Source of the DNA: Macrosoma leucophasiata
Taxonomy: Eukaryota > Arthropoda > Insecta > Lepidoptera > Hedylidae
Direction of reading: 5' to 3'
Assembly: GCA_036365455.1 (NCBI GenBank)
Contig: JAWQUS010000027.1
Span: forward strand, 16,790,501 to 16,854,500
DNA: 64,000 bases
Made by a program: the position numbers and the translations under genes. Numbering within the stretch: position 1 is the stretch's first letter; every line of letters starts with the position of its first letter. Below, one piece after another: positions 55,179 to 64,000 of the stretch. Under the pieces are notes generated by a model. The model searched no databases. It worked only from the letters and a program-made list of their open reading frames with translations, and was not told the origin of the DNA.

Positions 55179-55584
55179 TGTATTGTGAGGGCCCGGTCTC
55201 ACTCGGTTGGCGTCTCACAAACAGGGACTCCCACAAGGGAGAACGGTCTAATAGGTCATCTGACTAACCTGCGGTTCCAGCTTTCGGCATTTATGTTGTC
55301 TTGATCCTGTGGTCTTCGAGTTCTTTCTTGGTTTTCACTCCCGGCCGGGGTGTCGAGTCACGGGTGGCCCTGGACCAGCCACAAAACGCGCGCGTTCGGG
55401 ATCACGAATTTCAAGCGTCTCCTTACCCGTTGCAAGTTCGATTCGCTACAGGTAGTGGCGAGTGGTGACGTCAGTGACGTCTTGTCAGAATCGACCAATG
55501 ACCGTGAAGAGTGCCAAGGAGTGCCAACCTAAGTGTAAGCTTGAGAATTGTATACCAACTTTGAAATAATATGATGACGGTACA
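55179..55584 (-). repeat. 5' LTR of the BEL/Pao element
   Basis: 406 bp, identical by eye to the other LTR. It should carry the promoter; the TGACGTCA palindrome is at 55466-55473. Confidence 0.95.
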
Positions 55585-55802
55585 AATGTGTTTCGGCCAC
55601 TATTCGATACTCAGTCTTAAATAATCGAAATATATGAATACGATGACACTGCTTTCATAAGAAATTCCAACTGATGAAATATGTAAAAGAAAATATTCAA
55701 CTACTTTCACTACTCTGTCTACAGTGCAAGAATTCGTGTTTTCCATCAAATCTGTCTGTAATTTGGTTTGTATTGGAGTTCAGAATTTAATTTATTATGC
55801 TA

Positions 55803-56081
55803 TTATGATGGTGGCAAACAAACATGCAGTTCGCATTGATGACAGTGAATACTGCAACCCATAGACACAAAGTCCGTATTCAGATGAGTTGACACCCTTA
55901 GGGCTATATTACCTGACTTTGAAACCTAAGTTCTTATGTGTCTGTGATAATTATTACGGGATCATACATTAACATCTTACCGGAACACGATAGTTCTGAA
56001 CCCTGCCATTTGGCGGCAGATAGATTGGGTAATGTCTATGCCCTCGAACTCCTGGACTGGAACTCTACCACCAGTAAAAAA
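55803..56081 (+). repeat. Family A dispersed repeat, subfamily 2, full length but diverged
   Basis: gtggcaaacaaacatgcagt, tttggcggcagatagattgg, ctggactggaactctaccac and ccagtaaaaa in order, with a disturbed middle. Confidence 0.75.
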
Positions 56082-56087
56082 ACATCC

Positions 56088-56210
56088 AGAAGTTTGCACA
56101 CAAAATCCTCTAATTGCTAAGACTTTCACGTTTAAATATCTTAATTTAAAATCGCGAAGCCACTGCAACGGGTTTCAATAAGTTAAACAACTTAAGTGTT
56201 CAAGCTCCCT
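56088..56210 (+). repeat. Family B dispersed repeat, copy 1
   Basis: ttgcacacaaaatcctctaa, ttaatttaaaatcgcgaagc, cactgcaacggg and acttaagtgttcaagc match the copies at 56725-56905 and 58935-59110. Family not recognised; non-coding. Confidence 0.5.
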
Positions 56211-56525
56211 TTTTGGGGGAGGCCTGGAGCTTACTCCACCACGCTGCTCCAATGCGGATTGGTGGAGATACAGGTTAGTGGCCAACCCGCTGTCGGACGT
56301 TTTCAAACCGCCTACCGTCGGAGGCCAAATAACAAGGTTTAACGACTGGTATCTATCGATAGCAACCGGGACCGACGGCTTAACGTGCCCTCCGAAGCAC
56401 GAAAACGCGCATTTTAATTTACCACTAGCGGTCACCCATCACACACCCGACCGCGCCCTTAATGCTTAACCTAGTAGATCGCTTACGATCTACACCAGCC
56501 GCGAGGCCATGCTGGCTTCAATCGT
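56175..56525 (-). repeat. SINE-like dispersed repeat
   Basis: On the minus strand it reads agccagcatggcctcgcggc, ggtgtgtgatgggtgaccgc, cgtgcttcggagggcacgtt, aagccgtcggtcccgg. This resembles insect SINE-type repeats with a 5S- or tRNA-like head and the conserved cttcggagggcacgttaagc block. Not coding. Confidence 0.5.
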
Positions 56526-56724
56526 ATCTTAACTAATGTTGCTTAAAATGCTATCTACTACTATTAGTTGTTTTGCCTCTGTCAGAGAATATGTAATAAT
56601 ACTACGTCTCTGTGCCAAAAAATATTCGAGCTCCGATATTACCAGTGTATCAGAATTACACTTGTCCTTATTGAAGATAACCTTATTCGTACAAAAAGAT
56701 TGAAGTGTTAAGATTTCGAAATTT

Positions 56725-56905
56725 GCATACAAAATCCTCTACTGGCACAGACGCCTCGCGTTATTGTCTTAATTTGAAATCGCGATGCCACTGCAACGAG
56801 TGTCTGTAAGTAAAAGCAACTCGAGTGTTCATGCTGGGCCTAACGTTTGTTGGCACTGTGCCTGCCTTCGTGAATTACTCGCGATCACGGCCTATTCCGA
56901 TTTTA
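56725..56905 (+). repeat. Family B dispersed repeat, copy 2 (longest)
   Basis: ttgcatacaaaatcctctac, ttaatttgaaatcgcgatgc, cactgcaacgagtgtc, gcaactcgagtgttcatgct, ttggcactgtgcctgccttc and gtgaatta. Confidence 0.55.
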
Positions 56906-56940
56906 CAATTGTCTTCAACTTAAGCCTCAGTTGTGATGCC

Positions 56941-57030
56941 TGGTGATGGAGCTCCAGTAACGGAGCTTGTGCCGCATTATCTACTTGCCACTAAATGGTA
57001 GTGCTCAGCGCATGTGTTCCGGACCAATAA
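56941..57030 (-). repeat. Family A dispersed repeat, 3' end fragment
   Basis: ggtgatggagctccagtaac, ggagctt, ctacttgccactaaatggta and gtgttccggacc. The 3' hairpin stem agctcc/ggagct is kept. Confidence 0.65.
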
Positions 57031-57065
57031 TACCTAATTACCTATAAACATATCGTTGTCCAACA

Positions 57066-57925
57066 ATTGATTTATATAAATTGAGTAATGTTCTCACGGT
57101 TAGACAGCTATTTATTCTGAACTGTATATTAAGGCAACATAACTTATTTCCCTATACTCAACAAATACCGCCTACTCGTAATAACAGGATCAACTTACCT
57201 CTACCATCAGTTAGAACTGCTTTTATTCAAAGATTATTTTGTTATCTGGGACCCTTTCTATATAAGGCTGTTAATGCAAAACTTTCAATATATCCTCTTA
57301 ATAAGTATACTTGCAAAAAAACTGTAAGTTTGTGGCTGAAATCATTGACATATGATGAAACCGAAAAGTTGATGCATCCTTTAAGATAATCTAATTATAT
57401 GCTAATATTGCATACCCATTTCACATTAAACTTACTTAGATCTACTTGTGTCTAGTGGTTCATTTGATAAGATCAATTGACAACCGATTCCAAGATTAAT
57501 TATCGTAGGACTAGACACAGGTAACTCACACTCACACTAACACACACAAACACACACACACAAACACACACACACAAACACACACACACACACACGACAC
57601 ACTAATACTTATCTTAACAAACAAATTGTATTCTCTCATTTTTATATTACTTGCATGCTATTACAAACTCTGTTTACATTGTATATAATGTTTTTAATGA
57701 CATGTTAATATAATAGCTATTAGGCACCACCTTAATTATTGCTTCATGATGTAATTTGAATATGGGGAGACCTGGTGATCTGTTTTTCAGGTTCTTTTGA
57801 CACCTAGTACAGGCGCCAGTTCTTCACAAACTTTTATTGTACCTCATTAACATTATAATTAACCCCTTATATAAGCCTAATGTTTGTAAAGAAAAATAAA
57901 GTTTATTTTATTATTATTATTATTC
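57066..57925 (+). pseudogene. LINE 3' end: pol C-terminus, UTR and (TTA)n tail
   Basis: The frame 57081-57389 (102 codons) carries QIPPTRNNRINLPLPSVRTA, FCYLGPFLYKAVNA, and KKTVSLWLKSLTYDETEKL, the C-terminal end of a non-LTR pol after the reverse transcriptase. The UTR contains an (AC)n-rich tract and ends aagaaaaataaagtttattt plus (tta)n at about 57900-57925. 5'-truncated. Confidence 0.75.
57522..57602. repeat. (AC)n-rich microsatellite
   Basis: acacac runs with repeated acacaaacacac interruptions inside the LINE 3' UTR. Confidence 0.9.
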
Positions 57926-58067
57926 CACTTATTTATTCAAACAACTTATTAAATATTTTTTTACATATATATGTATAAAAAAAACAACAAATATATATAT
58001 AAAAAATTAAAAAATAGTGTGCCGCCGGCAGCGAGAGCAGGGTCCAAGCTGCCGGTGGTTAGGGACA

Positions 58068-58338
58068 CAGAGACAGGAACCTCCTCACTATGCGTGCCGT
58101 GCCGAGGAGTACTGCTTTCTGTATCAGACCCTTGATCTATCCACCTAGCGAGAGCCTCTTGAGATGTTGGTCGAGGCTCTTCGCTATCAGCCCGTTCACC
58201 GATACGACTATCGGCACAATGATGGCCGAATCCACATCCCACATGGCGACAATCTCGTGAGCCAGATCAAGATATTTTATTTCCTTGTCTTTTTCGGCTT
58301 TCACGAGATTCTCATCATGCGGGACGGTGATGTGATTA
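58068..58338 (-). pseudogene. Decayed LINE pol C-terminal fragment
   Basis: Minus-strand frame reads VPHDENLVKAEKDKEIKYLD, LAHEIVAMWDVDSAIIVPIV, VSVNGLIAKSLDQHLKRLSL, then one in-frame TAG in place of a codon near 58139, then IQKAVLLGTARIVRRFLSL and a final stop. Resembles the C-terminal end of insect non-LTR pol proteins (family recognition from memory, not checked). The stop splits it, so neither half appears as a convincing gene alone. Confidence 0.65.
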
Positions 58339-58349
58339 TTATTATAATT

Positions 58350-58410
58350 AATGTAATGCCCTGTAATTTTTGGAACAGATGCAACAACTTAGTCCTCAAC
58401 TCTAGAGTGT
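58350..58410 (-). repeat. Family A fragment
   Basis: tgtaatgccctgtaattttt and ggaacagatgcaacaactta match the middle of the repeat in reverse. Confidence 0.5.
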
Positions 58411-58427
58411 ATATTGACGTTTATAGT

Positions 58428-58720
58428 TTATTGCTGGTGGTAGAGTTCCAGTGTAGGAGCTCGAGGGCGTAGGCACCACCGCATTACTTAATTTATCTGC
58501 CGCTAAATGGTAGTGTTCAGCACTATCGTGTTCCGGTTAGATGGTAATGTATGGCCCCGTAATAACTATCACAGAGACATAATTACTAAGGTGTCGCGGG
58601 TGGCAACGCATCTGCATTTTGACCTCTGGTCTTTGTGCGGGTGACCATAGGCTGCAGTCATCACTTAACATCAATGTGAACTGCATGCTTGCTTGACACC
58701 TTCATTACATTAAAAAAAAT
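58428..58720 (-). repeat. Family A dispersed repeat, full length, subfamily 2
   Basis: Complete from ctggtggtagagttccagtg to the A run, with aatttatctgccgctaaatg, ccccgtaataactatcacag. 3' hairpin gagttcc / ggagctc has one C-A-type mismatch typical of subfamily 2. Confidence 0.88.
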
Positions 58721-58734
58721 CAATATTCACTTAG

Positions 58735-58860
58735 GTGCCATCAGTGTGAACTGTCTGCTTGTTTGCTACTTCATGACATAAAAAAGGGTCTTCAACGTCT
58801 ACCCGTTATTTGATAGTGCTCAGTACTGTTGTGTTTTGGTTTATCGCAATTGATCCGTGA
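58735..58860 (-). repeat. Family A fragments, head and middle
   Basis: catcagtgtgaactgtctgc, ttgtttgctacttcatgaca and then gtgctcagtactgttgtgtt, in rearranged order. Confidence 0.5.
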
Positions 58861-58934
58861 TAACTGGACATTCTAGCAGTAACAGTAGCAACAAAGACAT
58901 TTGGACATTCTTCTGGTCATTTAAAAACCAACGT

Positions 58935-59110
58935 ATATGAACACGACGCCTCTCGTTGAAATATTTTCATTTGAAATCATAACGCTATTGAATCCTGGAA
59001 GTTGAAGCAACTTGAGTGTACCAGCTGGACTTAGCGGACTTTGTTGGCACGGTGCCTCTCTTCGTGAATTATGGTCGAATTGCGATCTCAGGGTATTGTA
59101 CAGAAGTAGG
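58935..59110 (+). repeat. Family B dispersed repeat, copy 3
   Basis: acgcctctcgttgaaatatt, tgaaatcataacgctattg, gcaacttgagtgtaccagct, ttgttggcacggtgcctctc and ttcgtgaatta. More diverged than the 56.7 kb copy. Confidence 0.5.
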
Positions 59111-60179
59111 TACCTAGCTGTAACTGTTTTATTACAATTTCCTGCGATTAGTAAACTACCTATTCAGCTCGGCTATATCCTCTTGTGTGTCTGGTCATCG
59201 GGTGGTTGTGTTCACCGGTTATCGACTATAAAGTGATCATGAAAGCCTCTACCTACTTCTTGAACGACACTTCTAAGCAAAATGATCGGAGTTATGGGAA
59301 TCATCAAACTATATTTCTGACATAATTTTACAGTTTGATCATGAGTTGCAATAATTCATTATATGCTATTTTTTGTAAGTTGATTAGATTCATAGGTGTG
59401 TTATTTTCTCGATAGTACCTACATTGATTCATATTATCGCGTTAGATTTTAGGCTGGTATCCGCTACTGTTCAAGCTGTGTTTGATAAAATTATGAAGAA
59501 ATGTCGACAATTACGCAACGCAGATGTAGGTAAACTGAGGCAAATCTGACATATTAGCTCTGAACATAAAGTAGCATTATTGGTGTATCAAATGAGCGAT
59601 ATGTCGTATGATGGATTAATGTCCATGATTATCACATTATTGTTATTAACAAATGGAGGCATAGCAGGTGGTAGGCGTATGGTAGACGTATAAAATGATC
59701 AAACGCAGGCGACATAGCTACATAGTTACTTACGAAATCGATAAGGTTAGTTCGTGATTGATTTTCATTGTTTTAATTCACTGTTGTGTTCCTTGTGTCC
59801 TTTTGTATAGGATTATAAAAAATATATTTCCGTTTCCGACACCGACATCTTTGCTCCACAGCAAGATATTATGTACTAAAGTTATAAAATAAAATTCTAT
59901 TCGATATTCGTTTATCACTTCAAATCAGTTTACAATCTCTTTGGGTAGGCTTCGCTGTTTGGTTTATCGGAAATACTCCGTGATAATCGAAAATCACCTA
60001 CTACGCCTTCAATTTTTTTTGTGCAATTGCCGGCGATCACATTGAAGGACATTCATAGAGATTCACACATTCCTACGAAACACAAAAATATCTCTATATT
60101 GTAGATATTTTAAAATTGTTTGTTAATATACATATATACTTACTTACTGTAATATGTTTAAAGCCAATTCACATAACAC
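59111..60179. other. Non-coding stretch, nothing recognised
   Basis: AT-rich; short frames only. Confidence 0.35.
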
Positions 60180-60216
60180 GAAAACTTAACAAAGATACAA
60201 TCTTTGTTAAGTTTTC
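60180..60216. repeat. Perfect 17-bp-arm hairpin
   Basis: gaaaacttaacaaagat and atctttgttaagttttc around the 3-base loop aca. Confidence 0.9.
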
Positions 60217-62112
60217 ACGACTGAACAATTCAACAGTTTCAAAAGATCTTTAGCAAAAAGCGTTTAGGTCTAGTCGGCGGAACGCAAGTGGGTAAGCGTC
60301 ACTGGTTTAAATTTGATAAAAATTGCAGGCGATCACCGGCCATGGTTAAGTCAGTCAGTATAAAACTATTTGCGTTACTGTGTACCAGAAAAATCACAGT
60401 ACCACTGTTGCTGGCACTTGATAAACTGCTGTACGATCTCAAATCCTCTTGGAATTTCACTATACCATTTCTTAAGAATCTCTATGTTCTTAATTACTCT
60501 ATTGAAATGTTCATTTTCTATAAGGCTTTTTGTAAAATCTTATTTATACAATATTATTTATTGTGCCATTGTATAATAAAACAAATAATAACCATCAAAT
60601 AATTACTATTATGCTCAACTCGCTGTTTGTTGGTTTCACACAAAGGTACTCTTATAGCAAACACTTGATTCAACAAACGAACAATAGCCCGATTTTCAAT
60701 TATAATATCGTCTGAAACATTAAAATTGGCTTCTCTATTTGTTTAATCTTCACGGTATTTCGTTTTGTGATCAGAGCAAACAGAAATTGCGAAATTGTAT
60801 TATAGATTCTGGAGCGAAATATTTTAAATAGGTATGCTGGCAATATTAACACATGTGGCATATGAAATTACAGCGTCGAGTTTTGTTACAAAAATAAACA
60901 TGATGATTCAAGAATATTGTAAAATTTCAAATAGATATCGTTTAAACGGCGACTTAAAGAGACTATAAGACGTGATAGTTGAGGATATGCCGTGAATGTG
61001 AAAATGGTCGAAGCCCTGAGGGAGTGATTACGTGCTTGCATGTGTCGCCCGTGGCACACGTTCCCCTAGCAATCCTCAACCATTTACAGTTTGTGAAACT
61101 CTCCAGTGTATCCACGACTTGGCTGTAGGTATGTGGACCAATAGATTTCGATTCAAGTTTCTTTTCGATAAATTACTTCAATTTTGGTTTTTGTTTTATT
61201 TTTCTTATATATCCTGCTATTGCGCGATTCGACTTAATTTATAAGTAGGTACTTTGTACCCCTGCGGCATAGTCAATCATGTGCAAATTTATATTTACGC
61301 GAAGTTTTATCATAGGTGGCACATAATGATATTAATAAATCACTAAGTTGATTGATACATAATCTGGTAAATTTGGTATTCATAAAACATTTAATGTAAA
61401 TGTAGGGACGAGGTAGGTAAAGACAACAGTCTTTACTCAAGGCACAGAGTAACATAAACGAGTTAGAAAAAACCTATCAAGTAGGTAAAATATAAACAAG
61501 ATTAGGTATCCTACAAAAACAGACAAGTCATGATTATTCCATTGAAATTCTTGCTGAGTATTCAAGCGACATCACCGTCTTGTAGAGACGGAAAAAAAAT
61601 AAAGAAAGACAAGACGACGTCCTATTGATTCAATTTACATGTTCAGCTGAAAATGCTGAGTCGTGAAAACTATGTAAGAAGGCATCGTTTGCAGTACATC
61701 AAGGGATCGCTGACAACGACACGTTCTAATAGAAAATTTTCATATTCATAAGGACGTGGGAAATTTGCATATAAAACGAGCAACTTCGTCGCCTTGTGAC
61801 CCCTAAGCTGGTTCAAGCACCCTGTTTTCCATTCTTTCTCCTTGTAAGAAGTAAGGAAGAAATTTAACATGACTTGAATGAAGTTTTTTCAGTGATAAAT
61901 GTTTCCATATGACTTCTTTATTAGTTTGCTGATAATTAAACAGGCGTTTATTACGGTATTGTTAGATGTAAATAAGTATCGCTGAAAGTCGCTTGAAAGC
62001 TGAATAAAACGCAATATCACCTAATTACCGATTCTGGGGACCAGACTTGCCATCTCAGTCACCAGAAGACCATTAAAAGATAATAGTGAATTCCAACTGA
62101 ATTTTACTGATT
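60217..62112. other. Non-coding stretch, nothing recognised
   Basis: AT-rich, with open frames of 60-104 codons (for example 60288-60602) that have no motif and hydrophobic low-complexity composition. Confidence 0.35.
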
Positions 62113-62361
62113 TTAGAGTTCCAATGTTGGAGGACGAAAACGGAGCTCCACCGCATTACCTAATGAAATGGTAGTGTCCGGTAAATATGTGTTCCTGTTA
62201 GATGTGTATGAAATGTATTACTGTCCATAGACGCAAAACAACTTAGGCCTCAGGGGTGCTAATTTATCCCTATTTTAGCTTCTGGATTTAGTGTTTCTTT
62301 AAGCTGCAGGATTCACTTGCCGTCTTTGTGAATTTCATGTTTGTCTGCCTCCTTTAGTATA
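62113..62361 (-). repeat. Family A dispersed repeat, old copy
   Basis: gagctccaccgcattaccta, aaatggtagtgtccgg, acaacttaggcctcaggggt and tgaatttcatgtttgtctgc in the expected order, heavily diverged. Confidence 0.65.
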
Positions 62362-64000
62362 AAAGCAGAGGCTCATACGATACATCTTATTCGTCTTAAT
62401 GGACCCATATTTACAAAGTTGCACTAAAACTTACCAGACGTAATATAGTTATAATTTCATTTACTCCGTAATATTATAGTGGAGTAGCCATTAATGCCAT
62501 TATACGAGTACAATGTGCACTACGATTATACGAGGATATCTCAACATTTCTCACGGTTTGGCTATAGCCTTGAACTCTCTGAGTATTGTAATTTTTATTT
62601 TCTAAGAGATTCGTGCCCAAACGGGTCAACTAGATTTTATTGCTTATCGTATTTATTAGTGCTAGAGATCGCTCTACGGTCAAAATTCAACTGCAATTAA
62701 TGTTTACAAGTTGAATATTATTGAAACTTTCTGTCAAAGGATATCTCGACAACTGTGTCGTTTGGTTTATTTTATTTATAAGATCTTTTCTATATAATAT
62801 ATCTAACCTATCGTTGATATCTATGTATATTCTTTGCCATCATGTTCGTGCACTGTCACTGAATTTATACCACCAGTAGATGATATACCTGCAATAGGTG
62901 GTCGTTGGATGTTCATCAATCATTTACTTTGTACTGGTGCTAAAGCGCATTACCTAATTTACAGCAATAATTATCTTACAAACACAGCCCGCTATTACAG
63001 TTTTCATTTTTAATCTGTTTTTTTTTTATGAAATATTATTACACCATTGTTTTCGATTTTCCTATACGAAATAGATGGAAAGTGCTAAAGTTGTTGACTT
63101 AATCCTATTGAAGCTTTATTTATCCAAACCAGCACACATCCAGTATTCAAAATGGCCAAATAAGAGCTTTTGTAAGCACCATTGCCTAGGCACAGCTCAG
63201 TTTGCTCTGTTCAGCAAATAAATTGTACCCATTGAACCAAATAAAATCCTTAATAGATACTTCATCTCGTAAATCGAGAGTTTGTTTGAGGCGTAAAATT
63301 CAGATCACTCTTTTGCAAATTAAGATTTCAAGATATATTTTCTCTGGTCTTTCATCTTGTGTGCTTGGTCGAACTTTGATTGCTTAATTTGAACTTTGAT
63401 CTCATTTACTTTACTCGTAGACTTTTTCATTTCGTTCAAAGTAAACGAGTCGGAATTCTGATTTGTTTTTATCGGCCATTTTATTTAACTTAGCTTCACT
63501 CGCAGACAATCCAAGTTGTATTAAAGTGAGAATATATAAGCGACTTTTTTTTTACGAGAAAGCCGTTATGACGCATTACTTCTTGAACAGTTCACATACA
63601 TACTGTATCCTTCAATAGTTTCCTGACCATAGATTCCGATAATGGGTCGTAGTTTCTCTCCAGTCTGCATTTAAAATGTAGATTTATACATGCCACAATC
63701 CAGCGGATTTGATTTAATGATAACAATATTTCTGTTCTATCTTTATTCCGACGAATTGGATTGTTGAAAATAAATTGTGTCCAGCCAATTAAAACGTAGT
63801 TGTATATGTAGAGAAGCGTGCAGTATTCAATGTTGAAGCGACTGTGCGGGCGGCGACCGCGGACAGTGCAGCTGGCATACACTTGGATTGAAATTGAAAT
63901 GAATTGTTTGCCGAGTCAACTCTGACTGGATTATGTGCGGTTTCCTCACCGACGTAAATTGGATCTCGAATGAGATGTCTTTTTCCGAATCGCCTGCACC
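62362..64000. other. Non-coding stretch, nothing firmly recognised
   Basis: A weak family A-like tail may lie near 62870-62960 (taccaccagtag, gcattacctaatttacagca). Otherwise only short chance frames up to the window edge. Confidence 0.35.

Larger units (their letters stand above)
48944..55584 (-). mobile_element. BEL/Pao-type LTR retrotransposon, 6641 bp, reverse transcriptase core deleted
   Basis: A complete structure on the minus strand: two 406 bp LTRs that look identical, 5-bp target duplication aatgt on both sides (48939-48943 and 55585-55589), primer binding site, polypurine tract and one long Gag-Pol frame. The protein motifs and the 5-bp duplication fit the BEL/Pao superfamily. A ~1.4 kb leader separates primer site and ORF. 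The reverse transcriptase catalytic segment is absent, so this copy cannot replicate without help. Confidence 0.95.

Noticed and set aside
1..64000. CRISPR arrays, rRNA genes, bacterial-type operons
   Set aside because: None of the required patterns is present; the repeats have transposon structure and the sequence is eukaryotic in style.

Overview
The window looks like non-coding DNA (intergenic or long intron) from an insect nuclear genome, most likely a moth or butterfly. It is AT-rich and has no recognisable host exon. Nearly everything that can be named is a mobile element or its debris: Pao-type LTR element, RTE and CR1/Jockey-group LINEs, hAT- and Helitron-like ends, foldback MITEs, tRNA-like repeats and one very abundant ~285 bp repeat. 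The Lepidoptera call rests on the style of these repeats, not on a host gene.

Layout. 1-7.9 kb: MITEs (1319-1458, 1528-2081, 4401-4524), a hAT MITE with a perfect 8-bp target duplication (6440-6729) and copies of the ~285 bp repeat, called family A here. 7.98-11.56 kb: a 3.6 kb non-autonomous hAT-like element with an 8-bp target duplication; a 5'-truncated RTE (12-bp target duplication), a foldback module and an internal duplication of its right end lie inside it. 12-18.3 kb: relics, tRNA-like repeats and two LINE 3' ends. 18.4-20.6 kb: a nearly perfect 2.1 kb palindrome. 20.9-23.3 kb: four insertions nested like dolls. 24.4-25.9 kb: three copies of an unrecognised ~430 bp unit. 27.4-30.55 kb: a LINE with a nearly complete reverse-transcriptase frame. 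33-36.5 kb: LINE tail, Helitron-like element and composite foldback repeat. 37.6-38.5 kb: 3 x 261 bp tandem array plus an inverted partial copy. 38.8-42.5 kb: two old diverged segmental duplications. 44.1-44.6 kb: MITE with long inverted repeats. 44.8-47 kb: repeat-poor DNA. 48.94-55.58 kb: a complete BEL/Pao-type element on the minus strand. 55.6-64 kb: SINE-like repeats, LINE tails and more family A copies.

The strongest biology is the BEL/Pao element. Its two 406 bp LTRs look identical, it has a 5-bp target duplication, a tRNA-Phe primer site, a polypurine tract and one uninterrupted 1439-codon Gag-protease-integrase frame, yet the catalytic part of its reverse transcriptase is missing by an in-frame deletion. 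It looks like a young insertion that could only have moved with an enzyme supplied by another copy. No host gene, rRNA, CRISPR or functional tRNA gene is supported.
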